A stretch of DNA of 64,000 nt from the NCBI GenBank assembly GCA_018434945.1, contig JAHDOI010000007.1:25331-89330 (forward strand). Reading direction: 5' to 3'. The DNA is from Selenomonadales bacterium (GTDB lineage: Bacteria; Bacillota; Negativicutes; Sporomusales; UBA7701). Shown here piece after piece: positions 50,727 to 58,663 of this stretch (position 1 is the first letter of the stretch; each line of letters opens with the position of its first letter). A program made the position numbers and the translations under genes. Under the pieces are notes generated by a model. It made no database searches, was not told the DNA's origin, and was given only the letters and a program-made list of their open reading frames with translations.

Positions 50727-51023
50727 GGCTGTCTGAAAAGGCCATCTGCGGCGTACCCGCAAGGGGCAGGCCGCAGTTCTAGGCGTTAAAACACCAAGAA
50801 CTTGCGCACTTGTTCCTCAGAGCGCTTGCTTGCGTACGCACCAAAGTACGCGGCGCGGCGCGCTCGCACCCTTTCGGGTATAAGCGATCACATCAACGCT
50901 AAAGCGTTGTGTGCCTGCTTATCCGGTACGGCCCGCACGTTGCACGAGAGATTACCTCCTATAGTATTGTTCGCTGGTAAGGCGAAGTAATCAGAACGTG
51001 CATCTGGCGCTTTTCAAACAGCC
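50727..51023 (+). repeat. Dispersed intergenic inverted-repeat element, copy 10 (297 bp, composite)
   Basis: The outer arms GGCTGTCTGAAAAGGCCA and TGGCGCTTTTCAAACAGCC enclose the standard core (TTCCTCAGAGCGCTTGC, GCGTACGCACCAAAGTACGC, TCCGGTACG). Two extra blocks of about 60 and 110 bases are present, the second containing AACGCTAAAGCGTT and GATTACCTCCTATAG. It fills the gap between the trxA terminator and the response-regulator gene. I see no coding sequence inside. Confidence 0.75.
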
Positions 51024-51049
51024 TTAGTCAATTGGAAGAAGGTGAGCCG

Positions 51050-51742
51050 ATGTCCGGACCGCTGGTCCTTGTCGCCGACGACGACGCCCAGATAAGAGAA
51101 CTGCTGAAGCTGTACTTTGCCAAGGAAGGCTTCACAGTGGCCGAAGCGGCCGACGGCGCGGAGACGATCGTCAAGGTGCAGCAGCTGTCGCCGAGCTTGG
51201 TCATCCTCGATATAATGATGCCGGTGCTCGACGGCCTGGAGGCCTGCCGCCAGATCCGCAAGTTTTCCCGCGTGCCGATCATCATGCTGACCGCCAGCGC
51301 CGATGACGACGACCGCATCCTCGGCCTGGAAATGGGGGCCGACGATTATATCGGCAAGCCTTTTAACCCCCGTGAGGTGGTGGCGAGGGTCAAGGCGGTG
51401 TTGCGCCGCTCGCCCGGGGCGGAGGCCGCAGCTGGCGATACGCTGCGGTTTCCCAGCCTGGAGATCAACCGCGGCGAATATACGGTTACCGCGTTCGGCC
51501 GCACGGAGCCCCTGACCGCCAAGGAGATGGAGCTGCTGTGGCATCTGGCTGCCCATCCCGGCCGCGTCTTTTCCCGCGAACAGCTGCTGGAATCGGTGTG
51601 GGGCTATACGTATTGCGGGGATACCCGTACCGTCGATACCCATATCAAGCGTATCCGCCAGAAGATCGGCGCTCAGGACAGCACCCCCTGGGATATCAAG
51701 ACGGTGTGGGGGGGCGGCTATAAATTCGAGGTGAAAATGTGA
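51050..51742 (+). CDS. OmpR/PhoB-family response regulator
   Basis: The 230-aa regulator has a receiver domain (1-120) with acidic pocket D10-D12, phospho-acceptor D54 in LVILDIMMP and the conserved Lys in GKPFNP. A winged-helix DNA-binding domain (about 130-228, EMELLWHLAAHPGRVFSREQ, RTVDTHIKRIRQKIG) follows. Start ATG at 51050 after GAAGGTGAG. Its 3' end overlaps the histidine kinase gene by 4 bases, so the two form a cognate pair. Confidence 0.96.
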   Translation: MSGPLVLVADDDAQIRELLKLYFAKEGFTVAEAADGAETIVKVQQLSPSLVILDIMMPVLDGLEACRQIRKFSRVPIIMLTASADDDDRILGLEMGADDYIGKPFNPREVVARVKAVLRRSPGAEAAAGDTLRFPSLEINRGEYTVTAFGRTEPLTAKEMELLWHLAAHPGRVFSREQLLESVWGYTYCGDTRTVDTHIKRIRQKIGAQDSTPWDIKTVWGGGYKFEVKM

Positions 51743-53277
51743 GATACTCGCTCCAGCGCAGGTTGCTGTACAGCTACATAATGGTCGTTGTGCTGGTCCT
51801 GGCCTGCGTGTCGGCCGGCATTTCCCTGCTGTTGCGCGAGTACTTCCTTGCCAGCAAGCAGCAGGAGCTGGTCAACAAGGGCTACGAACTCGGCCGCCTG
51901 GTCGAGAGCTATAATGAGGGCCGCATCGATCAGACACAGTTCACCAAACTGATCGACAGCGTCGACGCCTTTTTGGACGCCCGCGTGTGGGTGGTGGACT
52001 CTTCGCGGCGGGTTGTCGCCATTTCGACGCCGCCCGGCGGCGGTATAGGCCGCGGTCCCGGCGTGGGCCAGGGCGGTCATGGCATGGGCCGCGGCCTCGG
52101 TATGGGGCAGGGAGGCCACATGGGCCCCGGCGGCTACGGCATGGGTCAGGGGAATCTGCTGGCACGGGCGCTGGCCGACCGGCTCGAGCCGGTTTTCGGC
52201 GGCCAGGTGCTTGCGAGAAGTTTCTATCACCCCACTTACGCCGAGAATATGCTGATTGTCGGGGTGCCGCTCTTGAAGGCTGACGGGACGGTGAACGGTG
52301 CCGTTATCCTCAACTCCCCGGTACGCGGCGTGGACGAGTTCCTCCGGCGCATATATTTTTATATCGGCGGCCTAGGGCTTGCCGCCCTGCTGTTGACGTT
52401 TTTCCTCGTCCGCCGGCTGGCCAGCGGCATCACCCGCCCGCTGCGCGACATGCAGGAGGCGGCGGCCACGATGGCTCGCGGCGATTACGCCATCAGGGTG
52501 AAGGCGGACGACGGCGACGAGGTCGGGGAGCTCGGCCGGTCGCTCAACGTGCTTGCCCAGGAGCTCGGCCGCTTCGTGGCCGGCACGGCCAGGATGGAGA
52601 AGTTGCGCCGCGATTTCGTCGCCAACATCTCCCACGAGCTCAGGACGCCGCTGACCGTCATCCGCGGTTATACGGAAGCCCTTCTCGACGGCACGGTGCA
52701 GGAGCCGCGGGAGGCCGAGAAGTACCACCGCGTGATGCGGGACGAGACGGTGAGGCTGGAGGGGCTGATAAACGAGCTGCTCGATCTCAGCCGCCTGCAG
52801 TCGGAGGGCACTGTTCTGGCGATGGAGAAAATCCCGCTGGCGGCCATCGCCGACAGCGTGGTGTCGCTGCTTACGCCCCGCGCCGAGCAGGCCGGGGTGG
52901 CCCTGGCGCTGGAGACGGGCGGCGAGACGGCCGTAAACGGCAACGGCGACCGTCTCACCCAACTGCTGCTCATCCTGCTTGACAACGCGCTGAAGTTCAC
53001 CCCGCCCGGCGGGAAAGTGACGGCCGGCGTCATCCGCTCCGGCGACGAGGTGAGGCTGCAGGTGACCGATACCGGCAGCGGCATCGCCCGTGAGGACCTG
53101 CCCTTCATCTGGGAACGGTTCTACAAGGGGGACAAGTCCCACGGCCGGACCGCCGCCGGCACCGGCCTGGGATTGGCTATCGCCCGCGAGATCGTCGCCC
53201 GCCACGGCGCCCGCGCCGAGGTGGCGAGCGAACTCGGCAAGGGGAGTACGTTTACCGTTTATTTTCCCGCCGGATGA
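51739..53277 (+). CDS. Sensor histidine kinase with Gly/His/Met-rich extracytoplasmic segment
   Basis: The 512-aa kinase has a first membrane helix (about 11-33), an extracytoplasmic domain (34-205) and a second helix (about 206-228). HAMP, HisKA with ISHELRTPLTV (phospho-His about 299) and HATPase_c with DNALKFTP, DTGSGI and GTGLGLAI follow. The sensor domain carries a low-complexity Gly/His/Met segment (about 97-138) with repeated GHGMG/GLGMGQG units. That suggests metal sensing (for example copper), but this is inference. It partners the upstream response regulator. Confidence 0.94.
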   Translation: MRYSLQRRLLYSYIMVVVLVLACVSAGISLLLREYFLASKQQELVNKGYELGRLVESYNEGRIDQTQFTKLIDSVDAFLDARVWVVDSSRRVVAISTPPGGGIGRGPGVGQGGHGMGRGLGMGQGGHMGPGGYGMGQGNLLARALADRLEPVFGGQVLARSFYHPTYAENMLIVGVPLLKADGTVNGAVILNSPVRGVDEFLRRIYFYIGGLGLAALLLTFFLVRRLASGITRPLRDMQEAAATMARGDYAIRVKADDGDEVGELGRSLNVLAQELGRFVAGTARMEKLRRDFVANISHELRTPLTVIRGYTEALLDGTVQEPREAEKYHRVMRDETVRLEGLINELLDLSRLQSEGTVLAMEKIPLAAIADSVVSLLTPRAEQAGVALALETGGETAVNGNGDRLTQLLLILLDNALKFTPPGGKVTAGVIRSGDEVRLQVTDTGSGIAREDLPFIWERFYKGDKSHGRTAAGTGLGLAIAREIVARHGARAEVASELGKGSTFTVYFPAG

Positions 53278-53300
53278 CCGGCGATTAGGAGGTTCCCCTG

Positions 53301-54848
53301 ATGCTTACCAGCTTCCGCCGCCTGACAGCCATCCTCCTGATACTGGCCCTCGCTCTTCCGCTCGCCGGAGCTGCGGCGGCTGCCCAGCCTGGCGTCGTCC
53401 GACTCGATATATTGGCGGTCAACGATTTCCACGGCGCCCTCGCCGCCGAGGGCAAAAACCCCGGCGCGGCCGCGTTGGCCTCTTTCCTGAAGGCGGAACG
53501 GGCCAAAAACCCGGCCGGGACGCTCATCCTCAGTGCCGGGGACATGTTCCAGGGCACACCGGATTCCAATCTGCTGCACGGCAAAACGGTGGTGGAATTC
53601 ATGAACGCCGTCGGCTTCGATGCGATGGCGCTCGGCAACCACGAGTTCGACTGGGGGTTGGATGTGCTGAAGGAACGCATGGCGCAGGCCGCGTTCCCGA
53701 TGGTGGCGGCAAACATCCTCGATAAAGGCAGCGGCGGGCGGGCCGAGCTTGTCCCGCCGTACGTCATCCTGGAACGGGCGGGGATCAGGATCGCCGTCGT
53801 CGGTTTCACAACCCCCGACACAGCGGTGACCACCAATCCCCGGAATGTAAAAGACTTCGTATTCGCCGACCCGGCGGCGACGCTGAAAGCCCTTGTACCC
53901 GAGCTAAAGGCGCGGGGCGCGGATATTATCGTCGCCCTCGCCCACTTGGCTAGCTACCCCGGCGAAGCGCCGGGCGATGAGGCAGACAATCTGGCCGCGG
54001 CTGCGGGCGGCGATCTCGCCGCCGTCGTCAGCGGACACTCACACCAGGGGGTGGCTGATAACGACGTTATGCCGGTGGTACAGGGCTATTACAACGGCAG
54101 GTCGGTAGCAGCCGTCCGCATCGTCTACGGCGCCGCGAGCCGCCATGTCCTCGGCGCGACGGCCGCAGTGATGGACGTGCCGCCCGGCCTCATCCCCGAC
54201 AAGCAGGTCGCGGCGATTGTCGCCGCGTCGCAAAGCGAGATCGCGCCGGTAAAGGGCCTTGTCCTCGGCCGGGCTGAGGCTGCCCTGCCCCACGACCGCT
54301 TCCGGCTTTCGCCGCTCGGGCAGTGGGCGACGGACGCGATGCGCCAAGCCGCCAGGGCGGACATCGCCCTGTGCAACGGCGGCGGCCTGAGGGCCGGGTT
54401 GGCGGCCGGGCCCGTCACCCTCGGCGATATGTACGCGGTTATGCCGTTCGACAACGATCTGAGTGTGGCCGAGATGACCGGCGCCCAGGTGCTGGCCGCC
54501 CTGGAGTATGGCATTGCCAATGCCAAGTTCGGCATGCTCCAGTTTTCAGGACTGAGAGTTGAGTTCCGCGCCGCGGCACCCTACGGGCAGCGGGTGGCGG
54601 CTGTTGCTCTGGCTGACGGCAGCCCGCTGCAAGCCGATAAAGTTTATCGGGTGGCGGTGAGCGATTTTCTTGTCGCCGGCGGCGACGGCTACGATATGGT
54701 CAAGGCGGCCGCCCGCCACGTCAATACATTCCTGACGCTGCGCGACGCGCTGGCCGAAGCGGTGCGGAAGGCGGGCGCGATCCGCTTCCGGGACGACGGC
54801 CGGCTGCAGGAGATTAGCAGGAGCGCGGCCATGTTTATTGCGGCATAA
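53301..54848 (+). CDS. Secreted 5'-nucleotidase / UshA-like metallophosphoesterase
   Basis: This 515-aa protein has a signal peptide (about 1-28, ending GAAAAAQ) and no anchor. The metallophosphoesterase domain shows VNDFHGAL, GDMFQGTPDSN and GNHEFDWG. The C-terminal 5'-nucleotidase domain has NGGGLRAGL and PFDNDLSVAEMTG. It probably releases phosphate from extracytoplasmic nucleotides. It follows the two-component system by 23 bases and may belong to its operon. Confidence 0.92.
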   Translation: MLTSFRRLTAILLILALALPLAGAAAAAQPGVVRLDILAVNDFHGALAAEGKNPGAAALASFLKAERAKNPAGTLILSAGDMFQGTPDSNLLHGKTVVEFMNAVGFDAMALGNHEFDWGLDVLKERMAQAAFPMVAANILDKGSGGRAELVPPYVILERAGIRIAVVGFTTPDTAVTTNPRNVKDFVFADPAATLKALVPELKARGADIIVALAHLASYPGEAPGDEADNLAAAAGGDLAAVVSGHSHQGVADNDVMPVVQGYYNGRSVAAVRIVYGAASRHVLGATAAVMDVPPGLIPDKQVAAIVAASQSEIAPVKGLVLGRAEAALPHDRFRLSPLGQWATDAMRQAARADIALCNGGGLRAGLAAGPVTLGDMYAVMPFDNDLSVAEMTGAQVLAALEYGIANAKFGMLQFSGLRVEFRAAAPYGQRVAAVALADGSPLQADKVYRVAVSDFLVAGGDGYDMVKAAARHVNTFLTLRDALAEAVRKAGAIRFRDDGRLQEISRSAAMFIAA

Positions 54849-54859
54849 AAAAATATTCA

Positions 54860-54888
54860 TTGTCTAAACCCGTCCTGTTTGCGATAAT
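54860..54888 (+). promoter_or_regulatory. Promoter of the tatA / Fe-S / nirJ cluster
   Basis: TTGTCT (54860-54865) and GATAAT (54883-54888) are spaced by 17 bases, 28 bases before tatA. Confidence 0.65.
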
Positions 54889-54915
54889 GTAACTATATCA
54901 GAGAGGAGGCTCATT

Positions 54916-55122
54916 ATGTTCAACATCGGCATGACCGAACTGATACTGGTGCTGGTTATCGTCCTCGTCGTCTTCGGACCGTCGAAACTGCCGGAGGTAG
55001 GCAAGGCGATCGGCAAGAGCATCCGTGGCTTCAAAGAGGAGACGAACGGCGTTAAGGAAGAAATCCATAAAGCCACCGCTCTGGAAGCGCCCCCGGCCAA
55101 AGATCAGGGGAAGACGTCCTAA
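54916..55122 (+). CDS. tatA: Sec-independent translocase protein TatA
   Basis: TatA (68 aa) forms the pore component of the twin-arginine translocase. A short N-terminal membrane helix (about 5-20) is followed by the [21 protein letters not shown] amphipathic helix, here cited in two parts ([15 protein letters not shown] and SIRGFKEE), and a polar tail. The substrate is probably the Tat-signal-bearing hydrogenase small subunit 3.7 kb downstream. TatC is not in this window. Confidence 0.95.
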   Translation: MFNIGMTELILVLVIVLVVFGPSKLPEVGKAIGKSIRGFKEETNGVKEEIHKATALEAPPAKDQGKTS

Positions 55123-55244
55123 ACCCGGCCTATGCATAAAAGCCGGGCAGGCGGGACCTATCCGGGATCGGGTCAACATTCCGAGGCTGCTTTCGTGACC
55201 GGAAGCCGCCTTTTCTTATCTACTTCCTCGCGAGGAGGAATACT

Positions 55245-56261
55245 ATGCCGGTGGCTGTCGACCGCCAGTTGTGCCTTAACGATAACTACAAGCGCATGCA
55301 GTGCCGGCGCTGCGCCGCGGCCTGCCCATACGGGTACTTCGACGACAGCCTTACTGTCGACGCCGGCCGCTGCACCGATTGCGGTCTGTGCCTGACGGCC
55401 TGTCCGGCCGATGCGGTGACGGGCGAGTGTTTCCCCCGCGCCCCCCTGGACAAGGCGTTGGACGATCCGGCCGCGCCGCTGTTTTTCGCGTGCCGGCGGC
55501 GGCGGGAGGGCAGCCCCTGGCCTTGCCTGGGCTTCTTGGACGGCCGCCTGCTGCTGGCGATGGCCGGCAGCGGCAAGGACGGCGCCAGGCAGATCGCGGT
55601 GGACGACACCGCCTGCGCGGGCTGCAGGCCGGAGGTGGCGGCCCACCTGGAGACGACGCTCGCCGAAACGAACCGCCTGCTGTTATCGGCCGGCAAGCCG
55701 GCCGTCATGCGGGGCGAAGCAGCGGCGCGCGAGACGGCGAAGGAAAGGCCCATCTCGCGCCGGGCGTTTTTTGCATCCCTCCTCGGAGCGACGGTCGACA
55801 CCGTCCGCGAGGTGGTGGCGGCAGGAGCCGGCGGCGGCGAACGCCTGCCGCGTCACGATTGGTTCGCCAGTTACGCCGGCGTGTGCAAGTCGGCGACACC
55901 GTCAGCCTTTTTCTCCGCCCTGGCCATCGGCGAGGCTTGTCTGGCCTGTGGTCTGTGCGTCAGGATCTGCCCAAACAAAGCGCTCACCGCTGAGGACCAC
56001 GGCACGGCCCTTGACTTTTATCACCGTCCGGGGCGCTGCACGGGCTGCGGCCTCTGCGCCGCCCACTGCCCGCAGGGCGCGCTGTCGGTGGCGGTTCCCG
56101 GACGGCCGGAGCCTTATCACGTAGCCAGGCGCGACCTGCCCCGCTGCGAGAGCTGCGGCCAGGTGTACCAGCCGGTCGGCAATCAGCCGGTCTGCATCGA
56201 ATGTCTGCTGAAAAAAACCAGCCGGAGTATATTACCGCAAAGCACGGAGGAAAACGAATGA
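55245..56261 (+). CDS. Multi-cluster 4Fe-4S protein with internal twin-arginine-like motif
   Basis: The 338-aa protein has an N-terminal ferredoxin-like domain (cysteines 10, 20, 23, 27 and 43, 46, 49, 53) and a middle segment with further cysteines (62, 83, 94, 124, 127). A basic hydrophobic stretch SRRAFFASLLGATV starts at residue 171. The second ferredoxin domain has CLACGLCVRICP and CTGCGLCAAHCP, and the C-terminus carries a CxxC...CxxC pair. It probably carries electrons for the adjacent radical SAM or hydrogenase system. It overlaps nirJ1 by 4 bases (ATGA). The exact partner is unknown. Confidence 0.85.
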   Translation: MPVAVDRQLCLNDNYKRMQCRRCAAACPYGYFDDSLTVDAGRCTDCGLCLTACPADAVTGECFPRAPLDKALDDPAAPLFFACRRRREGSPWPCLGFLDGRLLLAMAGSGKDGARQIAVDDTACAGCRPEVAAHLETTLAETNRLLLSAGKPAVMRGEAAARETAKERPISRRAFFASLLGATVDTVREVVAAGAGGGERLPRHDWFASYAGVCKSATPSAFFSALAIGEACLACGLCVRICPNKALTAEDHGTALDFYHRPGRCTGCGLCAAHCPQGALSVAVPGRPEPYHVARRDLPRCESCGQVYQPVGNQPVCIECLLKKTSRSILPQSTEENE

Positions 56262-57430
56262 TTGGTTGTACTAAATTACTCTGCGGCACGGCCACCATTT
56301 CCGATATCGTCAAGTACGGCCGCAGTTCCCGCGATCTGCCGCCCCATATGCTGCAGTTCTCGTCCGATGCCACCCCCATTGTCGTGTGGAACATGACAAA
56401 CCGCTGCAACCTCAGCTGCCGCCATTGTTACATCGAGGCGGAGGACCGCGCTTACAAAGGCGAGCTGACCACCGCCGAGGCGAAGGCTTTCATCGACGAT
56501 CTCGCGGCGATGAAGGTGCCTGTGCTGCTTTTTTCCGGCGGCGAGCCGCTCATCCGCGAAGATTTGTTCGAGCTTGGCGCGTATGCCGTCGCCAAGGGCA
56601 TCCGCCCGGTCATCTCCACGAACGGCACCCTCATCACCCCCGAGGTGGCCCGCAAGATCAAGGAAACCGGCTTCCAGTACGTCGGTATCAGTATCGACGG
56701 CACCGAAGAGGTGCACGACTTTTTCCGCGGCCGTAAGGGCTGTTTCGCGGAAACGCTGCAGGGCATCAGGAATTCGCTGGCCGCCGGCAATAAGACCGGC
56801 GTGCGCTTCACCGTCAACAAACTCAACCGCCATACGCTGCCGGAAATCCTCGACCTGGTGGAGAAAGAGAAGATTGCCCGCTTCTGTATGTACCATCTCG
56901 TTTACGCCGGCCGCGGCAAAGGCATCGCCGACCTCGACACCACCGCCGAGGAGAAGCGGCAGACTATCGACCTTTTAATCGAAAAGACGCTCGACTTCAA
57001 CAGCCGGGGGGTGGAGGTGGAGATTCTCACCACCGACAACCACGCCGACGGCATCTATATCCTCCAGCATATCGAACGGGCCCAGCCTGAGCGGGTGGAG
57101 GAGATAAAAAAATTGCTCGCGATGCACGGCGGCTGCTCGGCCGGCGAGAAGATGGCCAATGTCGACCCGCGCGGCGACGTGCATGCCTGCCAGTTCTGGG
57201 GCCACGTTACGCTCGGCAATGTCCGCGAGAAACCGTTCAGCGCCATATGGCAGAAGAGCCAGGACGAGTTCCTCCTCAAGCTCCGCGACAAAGCCGGCCA
57301 GCTCGAGGGCCGCTGCGGCGAGTGCCGTTACAAGAGTCTGTGCGGCGGCTGCCGCATCAGGGCCGAGGCGGCCACCGGCAACCTGTGGGGCGAGGATCCG
57401 GCCTGTTATCTGGCTGACTGGAAGGAGTAA
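56258..57430 (+). CDS. nirJ1: Radical SAM/SPASM protein NirJ1 (AhbC-like, siroheme-derived heme pathway)
   Basis: The 390-aa protein has the radical SAM motif CNLSCRHC (C50, C54, C57) preceded by VVWNMTN. A C-terminal SPASM cysteine cluster (CGECRYKSLCGGC) is present. The N-terminus MIGCTKLLCGTATISD matches the NirJ1 type found in anaerobic Firmicutes. The NirJ1/NirJ2 pair corresponds to AhbC/AhbD, which turn 12,18-didecarboxysiroheme into heme b by removing acetate side chains and decarboxylating propionates. ATG at 56258 after ACGGAGG. Confidence 0.88.
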   Translation: MIGCTKLLCGTATISDIVKYGRSSRDLPPHMLQFSSDATPIVVWNMTNRCNLSCRHCYIEAEDRAYKGELTTAEAKAFIDDLAAMKVPVLLFSGGEPLIREDLFELGAYAVAKGIRPVISTNGTLITPEVARKIKETGFQYVGISIDGTEEVHDFFRGRKGCFAETLQGIRNSLAAGNKTGVRFTVNKLNRHTLPEILDLVEKEKIARFCMYHLVYAGRGKGIADLDTTAEEKRQTIDLLIEKTLDFNSRGVEVEILTTDNHADGIYILQHIERAQPERVEEIKKLLAMHGGCSAGEKMANVDPRGDVHACQFWGHVTLGNVREKPFSAIWQKSQDEFLLKLRDKAGQLEGRCGECRYKSLCGGCRIRAEAATGNLWGEDPACYLADWKE

Positions 57431-57437
57431 GCCCGCC

Positions 57438-58421
57438 ATGATTATATCCTGGAATACGACCCGGGCCTGCAACCTCAGCTGCGTGCACTGCTACCGCGAC
57501 GCCGGCGCCGCCGAAAGCGGCGAACTGACGACGGCCGAAGGCAAGAAACTGCTCGACGAGATCGCCCGCGCCGGTTTCAAAATCATGGTCTTCAGCGGCG
57601 GCGAGCCGCTCATTCGTCCCGACATCTACGACCTCATCAGTCATGCCAAAACGCTCGGTCTCAGGCCGGTGCTCGGCACAAACGGCATCCTCATAACCCC
57701 GGAGACGGCCGCCAGATTGAAGGAAGCGGGGGCGGCGTGCGCCGGCATCAGCCTCGACAGCCGCGACAAGGAGAAACACGACTGGTTCCGCGGTTACGAC
57801 GGGGCGTGGGAAGAAACGATGAAGGGCATCGCCGCCTGCCGCGAAGCCGGCCTGCCGTTCCAGATTCATACAACCGTGATGAACTGGAACGAGGAAGAGG
57901 TGACGGCGATAACCGACCTGGCGGTTGAGCTGGGGGCGGTGGCCCACCACATCTTCTTCCTCGTGCCCACCGGCCGGGGAAAGGATATCGAGGAGACGAC
58001 CCTGAAAACACAGCAGTACGAAGCCCTGCTGAAAAGGATCCTCGCCAAGCAGGCCGAGGTGCCGATCGAACTGAAGCCTACCTGCGCGCCGCAGTTCATG
58101 CGCATCGCCAGGCAGAAGGGCATCCCGATGCGTTTTACCAAGGGCTGTCTCGCCGGCACGACCTACTGCGTCATCCTGCCGGGCGGCGATGTGCACCCCT
58201 GTCCATACCTGCCGCTTAAGGCCGGCAACGTGCGCGAGATGCCGTTCGACGCCATCTGGCGGGACAGCGTCCTCTTCGGCGAGTTGCGACATCAGCCCCT
58301 CAAAGGCGGCTGCGGTCGCTGCGGTTACGGCGACATCTGCGGCGGCTGCCGGGCCCGGGCTTATTATTATTCCGACGGCGACTACCTGGCCGAGGAGCCC
58401 TGGTGCGCCTGCGGCCGGTAG
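57438..58421 (+). CDS. nirJ2: Radical SAM/SPASM protein NirJ2 (AhbD-like)
   Basis: The 327-aa protein starts MIISWNTTRACNLSCVHC, with the radical SAM cysteines C11, C15 and C18. A SAM-binding FSGGEPLIRPD and a C-terminal SPASM-type cysteine cluster (CGRCGYGDICGGC) are present. It is the partner of NirJ1 seven bases upstream. Together they would finish heme synthesis from siroheme. The ATG at 57438 lies 10 bases after GAAGGAG; the frame is open further upstream within nirJ1, but that extension is not homologous. Confidence 0.88.
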   Translation: MIISWNTTRACNLSCVHCYRDAGAAESGELTTAEGKKLLDEIARAGFKIMVFSGGEPLIRPDIYDLISHAKTLGLRPVLGTNGILITPETAARLKEAGAACAGISLDSRDKEKHDWFRGYDGAWEETMKGIAACREAGLPFQIHTTVMNWNEEEVTAITDLAVELGAVAHHIFFLVPTGRGKDIEETTLKTQQYEALLKRILAKQAEVPIELKPTCAPQFMRIARQKGIPMRFTKGCLAGTTYCVILPGGDVHPCPYLPLKAGNVREMPFDAIWRDSVLFGELRHQPLKGGCGRCGYGDICGGCRARAYYYSDGDYLAEEPWCACGR

Positions 58422-58430
58422 TATTGGCGA

Positions 58431-58462
58431 AATGACAGAGCTTGTCTCTGTCATTTGGTTTA
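58431..58462 (+). terminator. Probable intrinsic terminator after nirJ2
   Basis: The 10-bp stem AATGACAGAG/CTCTGTCATT with a CTTGT loop is followed by a moderately T-rich TTGGTTTACTT. A second hairpin of C-run/G-run type lies at 58471-58486. Confidence 0.7.
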
Positions 58463-58663
58463 CTTATATCCCCCCCTCCCGGGGGGATAAATAACACCTA
58501 TGACATCATAAAAAATTACATCGTTCAGTTACGGCTGTTTCTCTGATACGATTAAGCTGAGAATAGTGAAGATTCCCGCTTATTTTCTTTGAGCAGCGTG
58601 CAATGCGTGGGCAAGGCGGGGAACATCGATTCGCAAAATCTTATCGGTAGGGGAGGGGTGCAT

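Noticed and set aside
5920..51023. CRISPR array interpretation of the recurring sequences
   Set aside because: The copies are kilobases apart, 119-297 bp long, palindromic and placed one per intergenic gap. There are no regularly spaced short repeats or cas genes.
57159..57437. Extended 420-residue form of NirJ2
   Set aside because: The extra 93 residues overlap nirJ1 in another frame and are Ser/Ala/Arg-rich. The ATG at 57438 gives the standard radical SAM N-terminus.
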